A DNA stretch of 50,568 nucleotides, taken from the NCBI GenBank assembly GCA_026391455.1, contig JAPLEH010000011.1, positions 1 through 50,568 of the forward strand, in the 5' to 3' direction. Made by a program: the position numbers and the translations under genes. The notes beneath the pieces were generated by a model. That model worked only from the letters and a program-made list of their open reading frames with translations, did not search any database and was not told where the DNA came from. How positions within the stretch are numbered: the stretch's first letter is position 1; every line of letters starts with the position of its first letter. The DNA comes from Bacteroidota bacterium (lineage in GTDB: Bacteria; Bacteroidota; Bacteroidia; Chitinophagales; Chitinophagaceae). Shown one piece after another: positions 8,472-15,669 of the stretch.

Positions 8472-9749
8472 ATGAATAAGATATCCCTCATCATAAAAAG
8501 AGAATACCTGACCCGGGTTCGTAAAAAAACATTTATTCTCAGTACCGTATTATTTCCCCTGTTATACCTGGGTCTGATATTCTTTTCCGGTTACCTGGCC
8601 AATACCAGCGGACCGAAACTGAACCTGGCATTGATCGACTCCTCCGGTTATTTTACCAAAGCACGCATCGATGCCGCCAACCAGAAGGACAGCTTTACAC
8701 TCTTTACACTGGTAAGCGGCCCTGCTGAATCGGTAAAAAACAACCTGAAAAAAAACGGGTTCGATGGGTATTTTATCATTCCTGATTCGGCCAATTGGGA
8801 GAAGCCGCTAAAAAATATTACTGTTCGTACCATTCGTACCCTCAGTCCGGCCGGTGCAGCGCCGGTACATGCTAAGCTGAACAGCATTTGGAATGAACTG
8901 AAGAATGACCAACTGGGTATTGATGCGGACAAAAAACGAATCCTTGAAACCAGCAGTATCACAATTCAAACCGCTGATCTGGAAAATAAGAATAGTCAAT
9001 CGGGTATTGCAGGAATCATCGGATCCATTGCGGCCGTACTGATCTATATTATCCTTATGCTTTATGGCTCGCAGGTAATGATGGGGGTAATGGAAGAAAA
9101 GACAAACCGGATAGCCGAAGTGATCGTGTCTTCTGTAAAGCCTTTTCAGTTGATGATGGGCAAAATACTGGGCATCGGACTGGTATGTCTTACACAGGTG
9201 CTGCTATGGATCGTATTCATATTACTCATATATAATGTAACCGCCTTATCCGGCAGCGGCGATGCGATGAGCGGCATGGTGGGCCAGATTCAAAAAATCT
9301 TCACCGGTACCAATATGACCCTCATCGTTTTCTGTTTTGTATTTTATCTGCTGGCTGGCTTCTTCTTTTATTCTTCCCTGTTTGCCGCCGTAGGCAGCGC
9401 CGTAAATGAAGACATGCGCGAAGCCCAATCGCTGAGCTTTCCCCTTATGATGCCGATCATATTCTCCATGCTCATTATGGGTGGCGTAATAAAAGATCCT
9501 TCGGGTCCGCTGGCATTCTGGGGCAGCATGATCCCTTTCACCTCTCCCATCATTATGATGGTACGGCTACCCTTTGGCGCACCGGGTACCGTGGCCTGGT
9601 GGGAACTGGGCTTATCCATGAGCATTCTGATACTCGGATTCATCTTCACCAGTTGGTTTGCCGGTAAAATTTACCGTACCGGTATTCTGATGTATGGCAA
9701 AAAGCCAAGTTGGAAGGAATTGATCCGCTGGGGATTTCGCAAAAACTAA
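8472..9749 (+). CDS. ABC-2 type permease (NatB-like)
   Basis: A 425-residue membrane subunit. The N-terminal helix (about 20-42) is followed by a large extracytoplasmic region (about 45-175) and then five to six transmembrane helices from about 180 to 400. This is the usual ABC2_membrane_3/NatB layout. The motif MMGVMEEKTNRIAEVIVSS just after the second helix is typical of the family. It is operonic with the ATPase gene ahead of it. The substrate is unknown. Confidence 0.9.
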   Translation: MNKISLIIKREYLTRVRKKTFILSTVLFPLLYLGLIFFSGYLANTSGPKLNLALIDSSGYFTKARIDAANQKDSFTLFTLVSGPAESVKNNLKKNGFDGYFIIPDSANWEKPLKNITVRTIRTLSPAGAAPVHAKLNSIWNELKNDQLGIDADKKRILETSSITIQTADLENKNSQSGIAGIIGSIAAVLIYIILMLYGSQVMMGVMEEKTNRIAEVIVSSVKPFQLMMGKILGIGLVCLTQVLLWIVFILLIYNVTALSGSGDAMSGMVGQIQKIFTGTNMTLIVFCFVFYLLAGFFFYSSLFAAVGSAVNEDMREAQSLSFPLMMPIIFSMLIMGGVIKDPSGPLAFWGSMIPFTSPIIMMVRLPFGAPGTVAWWELGLSMSILILGFIFTSWFAGKIYRTGILMYGKKPSWKELIRWGFRKN

Positions 9750-9754
9750 TTTGG

Positions 9755-9950
9755 GCCACAGATGGACGCAGATGTACACTGATAAATACAGATGGACACA
9801 GGTAGACGCCAATGCATTATGTCACATTTGCTTGTTTGTAGCAGGTAAGTTGATAATAAAACCTTTTCATTAAAAATACTAATTGGGGATTGTAAACAGT
9901 TTTAAGTGTAGATCATTCTATCTGTGTCCATCTGTGTTCATCTGTGGCTA
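9755..9950. repeat. Imperfect inverted repeat of CCACAGATG words
   Basis: The left arm (9755-9805) repeats words like CCACAGATGGACGCAGATG. The right arm (9917-9950) carries the reverse complement (ATCTGTGTCCATCTGTG). The roughly 110 bp between the arms is AT-rich and without an ORF. Arms of this kind could form a long imperfect hairpin after the ABC permease gene. No transposase is present. Confidence 0.75.
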
Positions 9951-9985
9951 ATTGTTAAAGTTTTGATTTTTTGTGGCTACCCGCA

Positions 9986-10032
9986 TTGAATTACGAAATC
10001 AGTCGTATATTTGATACGAACAAATTCGTAAT
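9986..10032 (+). promoter_or_regulatory. Nested palindromic operator overlapping a -7 promoter box
   Basis: Two inverted repeats share one centre at position 10011. The outer pair is ATTACGAA (9990-9997) and TTCGTAAT (10025-10032). The inner pair is TCGTAT (10003-10008) and ATACGA (10014-10019). Thus four TACGA half-sites alternate in orientation across 43 bp. The centre contains TATATTTG (10006-10013), a perfect match to the Bacteroidota -7 consensus TAnnTTTG, with a weak TTG at 9986-9988. Repressor binding here should block the promoter of the coiled-coil gene starting at 10054. The cognate regulator is not evident in the window. Confidence 0.65.
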
Positions 10033-10053
10033 ACTTCATTAAATGCAACGCTC

Positions 10054-10989
10054 ATGAAACCGACATTCCTTAAAAGTGGCCGCCTCCTGCTGGTATTGGC
10101 CGCCGCCTCACTTACTATCGGACTGATCTCCTGGGGCCAACATCAAACCCCGGGACGTTATGAACAGGACCAAACCGATACCACGCCCAAAAAGAACAAT
10201 TCCAAGCGCGAACATAAAGTACGCGACCTGGATGAAGCCCTGGCAGAACTGGAAAACACCGATCTGAAAGCCGAAATGGAAAACGCGCAGAAAGATATTT
10301 TCAAAGCGCTGGAACAACTGAATGGTGACAAACTTAAACTGGAGATTGAAAAGGCCATGAAAGAGGTGGATATGGATAAGATCCGCCGGGAAGTGGAAAC
10401 ATCGTTGGCCAAAGTGGACTTCGATAAAATAAAAAAAGAACTGGAACAGGCTATGAAGGAATTAGATCTGGCGCAGATCAAACAGGAAGTGGAACAATCA
10501 CTTGCCAAAGTGGATATGGAAAAGATCAAAGCTGAATTAACCGACGCCATGAAAGAAATGGACCTGGATAAGATCAAAAAAGAAGTGAACGAATCCATGC
10601 AAAAGGCAGATTGGGATAACTTCAAAAAAGAAATGGATAAAGTAAAGGATCTGGATATGCATAAGATGGCAGAAGACATGAATCAGCTCAAAGATGAAAT
10701 GAAAGAGCTTGGCCCAAAGTTGAAAAAGGAAATGGAAAAGGCCAGCGTTGAAATAGAAAAAGCAAAAACAGAAATGAAGGAATTCAAAACCTTTGTAGAT
10801 GATTTGGATAAAGAAGGTATCATTCAGAAAAAAGGAGAATACAAACTGGAACACAAAGATGGCGTGCTGCTCATCAATGGAGTAAAGACAGAGCCCTCCG
10901 TGTATAACAAATACCGCTCCTTTTTGGACAAACACCCCCGTTTCAAGATTGATAAATCGGAGGATGATTTTGACATAGATATGGATTGA
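10054..10989 (+). CDS. Membrane-anchored coiled-coil protein with 16-residue repeats
   Basis: A 311-residue protein. A hydrophobic N-terminal segment (about 10-28) suggests a membrane anchor or signal sequence. The body is highly charged (Lys/Glu/Asp) and almost wholly helical. Five consecutive units of exactly 16 residues, of the form VDMDKIRREVETSLAK, lie at about 106-185, with degenerate units on either side. Units ending SLAK alternate with units ending AMKE, giving a 32-residue super-repeat. The last 60 residues are non-repetitive and end in acidic residues. No enzyme motif is visible. Similar repeats occur, as recalled, in Bacteroidota proteins linked to M56/BlaR-type peptidases, but none is encoded here. 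It has its own operator/promoter upstream and a terminator downstream. Confidence 0.8.
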   Translation: MKPTFLKSGRLLLVLAAASLTIGLISWGQHQTPGRYEQDQTDTTPKKNNSKREHKVRDLDEALAELENTDLKAEMENAQKDIFKALEQLNGDKLKLEIEKAMKEVDMDKIRREVETSLAKVDFDKIKKELEQAMKELDLAQIKQEVEQSLAKVDMEKIKAELTDAMKEMDLDKIKKEVNESMQKADWDNFKKEMDKVKDLDMHKMAEDMNQLKDEMKELGPKLKKEMEKASVEIEKAKTEMKEFKTFVDDLDKEGIIQKKGEYKLEHKDGVLLINGVKTEPSVYNKYRSFLDKHPRFKIDKSEDDFDIDMD

Positions 10990-11019
10990 TCATCGCGAAA
11001 GCATAACCTATATAAAAAG

Positions 11020-11056
11020 AAAGTCCCGTCATTATTTATTGACGGGACTTTTTATT
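11020..11056. terminator. Bidirectional terminator
   Basis: The 12-bp stem AAAGTCCCGTCA / TGACGGGACTTT with an 8-nt loop is flanked by A-rich and T-rich tracts. It serves the coiled-coil gene on plus and the small carboxypeptidase-regulatory-like gene on minus, which converge here. Confidence 0.85.
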
Positions 11057-11078
11057 TATCAATTTACTTATGTCTGGA

Positions 11079-11483
11079 TCAGAAGCCACTTACATGAAAG
11101 GGCGAAGGCATGATCTCATAATCCGGATTCTCGATCATTTCAATATTCAGTTGAAAAGCTTCATCAGTTTTTATCACCACTTTATCTTTGGTTACTTTCC
11201 TGAAACCAGCTTTTTCAAAAACAAACTTATAGGTACCGGGTTTCAGGTCATCGAATGCAAATCCCCCATCTTCATCGGTGATCTCAAATTTCTCTTTTTT
11301 TGATATCAGGTAAGCGGTTACCGTTACATCCTTCAGCGGCTTTTTGGTTTCGCCGTCCAAAACCTTACCATTCAACTCATCTTTATTTCCATCGCCGCAG
11401 GGCTGCGGGCCTTTGTCGTTAGTAGCATGGGCTGCAACATACCCCATCAGGGTTATTGCAAGTATGAGCAGTTTTTGTTTCAT
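11079..11483 (-). CDS. Small secreted carboxypeptidase-regulatory-like protein
   Basis: 134 residues. A signal peptide (MKQKLLILAITLMGYVAAHA) is followed by a single CarboxypepD_reg-like beta-sandwich. Its typical pattern is visible: GKVLDGETKKPLKDVTV, then TDEDGGFAFDDLKPGTYKF and the FEKAGFRK strand. In this phylum the domain is often the N-terminal part of TonB-dependent receptors; here it stands alone. It probably acts as a structural or binding module in the periplasm or at the surface. It is convergent with the coiled-coil gene. Confidence 0.8.
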   Translation of the reverse strand: MKQKLLILAITLMGYVAAHATNDKGPQPCGDGNKDELNGKVLDGETKKPLKDVTVTAYLISKKEKFEITDEDGGFAFDDLKPGTYKFVFEKAGFRKVTKDKVVIKTDEAFQLNIEMIENPDYEIMPSPFHVSGF

Positions 11484-11548
11484 GACATCCGATTGTAAGG
11501 TTTAATAAAGATTTGCACATGCCAAAACACACTTTAACCCTGATAAAA

Positions 11549-12502
11549 TTAAAGCTTTTTTACGGGATTATCCAAACCACTTATAAACTCTTGCCACACA
11601 TTGTCCACGATCTGCGCCGCCGGTAATATATCATCCAATAACGCACTCACCTGCCCTATTTCCAATTCACCTTCCTCCATATCGCCTTCAAACATTCCTT
11701 TTTTAGCCCTGGCTCTCCCCAGCAGCGCTGCCAGTTCTTCTTTCGAAGCTCCACGTGTTTCAGCCTCTTCTACTTGTTTATAGAATTTATTCTTAATAAG
11801 TCTTACGGGGGTAAGTTGCTTCAGGGCCAACTGTGTATCTCCTTCCGCTGTTTGAATAACGGCCTGTTTAAAATTATCATGGGAGGATGCCTCGGCACAT
11901 GCTACAAAGCGGCTGCCCATTTGAACGGCCTCGGCGCCCAATACCATGGAGGCCAGCATTTGCCGCCCTGTGGCAATCCCCCCTGCGGCTATAACAGGTA
12001 TCTTTACCGCATTCACTACAGCAGGTATCAATACCAGCGTGGTGGTTTCCTCTCTTCCGTTGTGCCCACCAGCCTCAAATCCTTCTGCCACTACCGCATC
12101 GCATACGGCTTCTTCTGCTTTTTTTGCAAATTTGGAAGAGCTCACCACATGCACCACCGTAATTCCTTTTTCTTTCAAAATAGCTGTCCAGGTTTTGGGA
12201 TTACCGGCCGAAGTGAATACGATCTTCACCCCTTCTTCTATAATAATGGAAATATGTTTGTCAATATCCGGATATAACAACGGTACGTTCACTGCAAAAG
12301 GTTTATCGGTTGCGGCCTTGCATTTTTGTATATGCTCCCGCAATACTTCCGGATACATGGAGCCGCTGCCGATCATTCCCAGCCCGCCGGCATTACTTAC
12401 TGCACTGGCCAGTCTCCATCCGCTGGCCCAGATCATCCCTGCCTGTATAATGGGATATTGTATATTGAATAGCCGTGTGATCCGGTTGCTGAAATTTTCC
12501 AT
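11549..12502 (-). CDS. Nitronate monooxygenase / FabK-like flavoprotein
   Basis: A TIM-barrel FMN enzyme of the 2-nitropropane dioxygenase family, 317 residues from the preferred start MENFSNRITRLF (an ATG at 12535 would add 11 residues). IQYPIIQAGM near the N-terminus and the EGFEAGGHNG motif with the likely catalytic His147 are typical, as is the FMN-phosphate loop VIAAGGIATG. The family includes nitronate monooxygenases, which oxidise nitronates, and FabK enoyl-ACP reductases. The two cannot be separated securely here, and no fatty-acid genes lie nearby. It lies 81 bp downstream of the nucleotidyltransferase gene on the same strand. Confidence 0.85.
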   Translation of the reverse strand: MENFSNRITRLFNIQYPIIQAGMIWASGWRLASAVSNAGGLGMIGSGSMYPEVLREHIQKCKAATDKPFAVNVPLLYPDIDKHISIIIEEGVKIVFTSAGNPKTWTAILKEKGITVVHVVSSSKFAKKAEEAVCDAVVAEGFEAGGHNGREETTTLVLIPAVVNAVKIPVIAAGGIATGRQMLASMVLGAEAVQMGSRFVACAEASSHDNFKQAVIQTAEGDTQLALKQLTPVRLIKNKFYKQVEEAETRGASKEELAALLGRARAKKGMFEGDMEEGELEIGQVSALLDDILPAAQIVDNVWQEFISGLDNPVKKL

Positions 12503-12583
12503 GCCGATAAATTGTATGTAAAGATACTCCTGCACTGCTTTCGGAACAGCGGGGGCAAGTAAAATAATAGATGAAGACTGTCT

Positions 12584-13573
12584 TTATCCGAGGTCGATAC
12601 TGGTGTTATCACCAATATTCAGGGAGCGTGTTTCTCCGCGCAGGTTGGTATCACTGCCGATTACCGAATCATCCAGTACAATATCATAGAGATTGGAGAA
12701 AGAGCCGATGATAGAATTTTTTACGATGGAATAATCAATGGTGGTGTTCTCACCTATGGATACATTCGGGCCAATGATCGAGTTGCGTATGGAGCAACCG
12801 GCCCCGATACTTACCGGGTGTATGATGACTGTATTTTCGTATGGGGAGCCCTCTATTTTCTGAGCAAACTTTTTCAGCAAAAGGGCATTCGATTCCAGAA
12901 TGGTTTCCTTGCGTCCGCAATCGAACCAGTTTTCCACTTTGAACGATTGGAAACGGGCACCGGCCTGTATCATACAATCCAATGCATCGGTAAGGCTGTA
13001 TTCGCCGTGACTGCGCAGGCCCTGCCGGATATTATTCTCCAGGCATTGAAACATCTGCTCACTCTCCCGGATTTTATATACACCCACCAATGCCATATTC
13101 GATTTAGGTATTTGTGGTTTTTCCACCACATGCGCAATGAATCCATCATCATCTATTTCTGCCACACCAAAATCTCTCGGGTCATCCACCTTACGAACAC
13201 CGATCATGGAAAAGGGGCTGTTAACCACCTGCTTCACATCATACTCACAAATGGTATCTCCTAATACTACAAATACCTCATCCTGATTTACAATGTTGCG
13301 GGTAAGCTTAATGGCATGCCCCACACCCTGCCGGTCCATTTGCTGCACATAATGCGCAGTAAGCCCCGGGTATTTATTGGTTACATAATCCTGGATCTTA
13401 TCTCCCAGGTATCCTACGATAAAAATAAATTCATGGATGCCCGCACTTTGCAACTGATCAATAATAATACTGAGCACTGTTTTTCCGGCAAGCGGAATCA
13501 GCGCTTTGGGCTGTGTATAACTGTGCGGTCGCAGTTTGGTACCTGCTCCTGCCACTGGTATGATCGCTTTCAT
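12584..13573 (-). CDS. Sugar-1-phosphate nucleotidyltransferase with hexapeptide tail
   Basis: 329 residues. The N-terminal nucleotidyltransferase domain (1 to about 235) has the GxGTxLRP signature (AGAGTKLRP), the PKALIPLAGK motif and the metal-binding GDT. The C-terminal 90 residues form a left-handed beta-helix (repeats such as IGAGCSIRNSIIGPNVSIGE). This layout matches long-form glucose-1-phosphate thymidylyltransferases and related NDP-sugar pyrophosphorylases, which make activated sugars for surface polysaccharides. No other sugar-nucleotide genes are adjacent, so the exact sugar is not determined. Confidence 0.85.
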   Translation of the reverse strand: MKAIIPVAGAGTKLRPHSYTQPKALIPLAGKTVLSIIIDQLQSAGIHEFIFIVGYLGDKIQDYVTNKYPGLTAHYVQQMDRQGVGHAIKLTRNIVNQDEVFVVLGDTICEYDVKQVVNSPFSMIGVRKVDDPRDFGVAEIDDDGFIAHVVEKPQIPKSNMALVGVYKIRESEQMFQCLENNIRQGLRSHGEYSLTDALDCMIQAGARFQSFKVENWFDCGRKETILESNALLLKKFAQKIEGSPYENTVIIHPVSIGAGCSIRNSIIGPNVSIGENTTIDYSIVKNSIIGSFSNLYDIVLDDSVIGSDTNLRGETRSLNIGDNTSIDLG

Positions 13574-13716
13574 GTATTCAGCAGCTGATATTGTTTTACC
13601 CGGGTACCTGCTAACGGTTGTTGGCCGGGCGTTTTCTAATCAAAGCCAGCGAAAGTAAGACTTTTACCAGAAAATAAATTATTATTCAGGGACTCTCTTT
13701 GCATTGGTGCCTGTCT

Positions 13717-13724
13717 TATTTTTG
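13717..13724 (+). promoter_or_regulatory. Candidate -7 box for glyA
   Basis: TATTTTTG matches TAnnTTTG perfectly and lies about 100 bp before the glyA start. A TTTG at 13698-13701 is 15 bp upstream, shorter than the usual spacing of about 19 bp, so the -33 element is uncertain. Confidence 0.4.
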
Positions 13725-13824
13725 CAAATACCGGCAGCGGGCCGGGTGTATTTTCTTATTGACCAACTGATTGTTTCACCCACTTGTGCGGGAAATAATC
13801 AATACTAAATCACGATTCCTCACT

Positions 13825-15105
13825 ATGCAAAGAGATACCGTTGTATTTGACCTGATTCAAAAAGAACTGGACCGCCAGCGACATGGCATTGAACTGATCG
13901 CATCGGAGAACTTTACCTCCCTGCAGGTGATGCAGGCTATGGGCACTGTAGCTACCAATAAGTATGCAGAAGGATATCCTGGAAAAAGATATTATGGCGG
14001 CTGCGAAGTGGTGGATGAGATTGAAACACTCGCCATTGAGCGTTTAAAAAAAGTATTCAATGCCAGTTGGGCCAATGTGCAACCACATAGTGGGGCACAG
14101 GCAAATGTCGCCGTATTTTTAGCTTGCCTGAAACCTGGCGATAAAATACTGGGGCTTGATCTTAGTATGGGCGGACATCTTACACATGGCAGCCCGGCCA
14201 ACTTCAGCGGGAAAAACTACCAGGCTTTTTTCTATGGTGTAAAAAAAGACAGCGGACTGGTGGATTATGAACATCTGGAAGAAACGGCCCGGCGTGAAAA
14301 ACCAAAGCTCATCATTTGTGGTGCTTCTGCGTACAGCCGCGATTGGGATTATGCCCGCATCCGTGCAGTGGCTGATGAAGTAGGTGCATTGGTAATGGCA
14401 GATATTGCCCACCCGGCAGGATTGATCGCGTCCGGATTACTGAACGATCCGTTTGATCATTGTCATATCGTTACTTCCACCACCCATAAAACGCTTCGTG
14501 GCCCCCGGGGTGGTATCATTATGCTCCGTCATGATTTTGAAAATCCTTTTGGCATCAAAGACCCGAAAGGCAATACACGTATGATGAGCGCGTTACTGGA
14601 TCTGGCAGTTTTTCCGGGTATGCAGGGCGGCCCACTCGAACATGTGATCGCGGCTAAAGCGGTGGCCTTTGGTGAAATCCTCGATGGAGCTTTCAAACAA
14701 TACGGACAACAGATCATTGCCAATGCACAGGCGATGGCTACTTCCTTTGTAAACAGGGGCTACCAACTGATCAGTAATGGTACGGACAACCACTTGATGC
14801 TAATCGATCTCCGCAATAAAAATCTTACCGGTAAAAAAGCGCAGGAGACACTCGACAAAGCACATATTACGCTCAATAAAAATGCGGTACCTTTTGATGA
14901 CAAATCACCTTTTGTTACTTCCGGCATTCGTGTGGGTGTACCCGCTGTAACCACCAGAGGTATGAAGGAAGCCCACATGGAAACGGTGGTAAGTATGATC
15001 GACAAGGTACTGATGAATGCGAATGATGCTTCGGTGATCGAATCGGTAAAAACAGAAGTAAAGGCCTTTATGCAACAGTTTCCGCTCTATCCTGAACTGG
15101 GCTGA
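13825..15105 (+). CDS. glyA: Serine hydroxymethyltransferase
   Basis: This PLP enzyme interconverts serine and glycine and supplies 5,10-methylene-tetrahydrofolate. It has 426 residues from the start [10 protein letters not shown]; an ATG at 13771 would add 18 residues not expected in the family. Visible motifs are [16 protein letters not shown], the substrate loop and [14 protein letters not shown], in which Lys222 carries PLP. The length fits bacterial GlyA (about 417-430). It is followed 67 bp later by the DUF4293 gene on the same strand. Confidence 0.97.
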   Translation: MQRDTVVFDLIQKELDRQRHGIELIASENFTSLQVMQAMGTVATNKYAEGYPGKRYYGGCEVVDEIETLAIERLKKVFNASWANVQPHSGAQANVAVFLACLKPGDKILGLDLSMGGHLTHGSPANFSGKNYQAFFYGVKKDSGLVDYEHLEETARREKPKLIICGASAYSRDWDYARIRAVADEVGALVMADIAHPAGLIASGLLNDPFDHCHIVTSTTHKTLRGPRGGIIMLRHDFENPFGIKDPKGNTRMMSALLDLAVFPGMQGGPLEHVIAAKAVAFGEILDGAFKQYGQQIIANAQAMATSFVNRGYQLISNGTDNHLMLIDLRNKNLTGKKAQETLDKAHITLNKNAVPFDDKSPFVTSGIRVGVPAVTTRGMKEAHMETVVSMIDKVLMNANDASVIESVKTEVKAFMQQFPLYPELG

Positions 15106-15172
15106 GATCGTAAACGGGACTAAAATATCCCCGCTTGAAAACAATATTGCTATTTTTGAGAAAACATTACCT

Positions 15173-15595
15173 ATGATTCAACGGCAACAAACATTATGGT
15201 TATTATTGGCTGCGGCTGCGGGTGTGCTTACATTTATGTTCCCGTTTGCCACCGGTGAGGAACTGGTTGCTAAAACGAATATGAAACAATTGGTAGAACT
15301 GGATGCAGGCAGTAATTTCTTTACGCTTATTCTTACCATTGCTTCGGTGGGCATTTCCACGGTCACCATTTTCATGTTCAAAGACCGCAAGCTCCAAATG
15401 AAATTATGCCTGCTGGGCCTGTTGCTCTCACTCGTTACATTGGTGTTGTATATACTCAATGCAAAAAAACTAGTCACTGTTACACCCGCATTATGGGCAA
15501 TACTTCCTGTAGCGGTGATTGCCGGCTATTATATGGCCTGGAGAAATATACGGAAGGATGAAAAGCTGGTGAAGAGTTTAGATAAGCTTCGCTAA
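15173..15595 (+). CDS. DUF4293 family membrane protein
   Basis: 140 residues with four predicted transmembrane helices (about 8-25, 43-63, 75-95 and 103-122). The N-terminus MIQRQQTLWLLLAA matches the Bacteroidota family DUF4293 as recalled, and the topology and length fit. The function is unknown. It lies just downstream of glyA and is closed by a strong terminator, so it may be co-transcribed with glyA. Confidence 0.8.
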   Translation: MIQRQQTLWLLLAAAAGVLTFMFPFATGEELVAKTNMKQLVELDAGSNFFTLILTIASVGISTVTIFMFKDRKLQMKLCLLGLLLSLVTLVLYILNAKKLVTVTPALWAILPVAVIAGYYMAWRNIRKDEKLVKSLDKLR

Positions 15596-15624
15596 ATTAT
15601 TAAACGTACAACCATAATAAACAG

Positions 15625-15655
15625 AAAAGGGCTTCATCACTGAAGCCCTTTTTCT
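15625..15655. terminator. Bidirectional terminator
   Basis: AAAAGGGCTTCA / TGAAGCCCTTTT form a 12-bp stem with a TCAC loop, followed by further T. It lies between the DUF4293 gene and the convergent T9SS gene and can serve both. Confidence 0.9.
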
Positions 15656-15669
15656 TGTTTTAATACCCC

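Noticed and set aside
10158-10935. Two minus-strand frames of 173 and 132 codons
   Set aside because: They mirror the repeat-rich coiled-coil gene. Ser/Phe/Ile-rich composition comes from reading Lys/Glu/Asp repeats in reverse.
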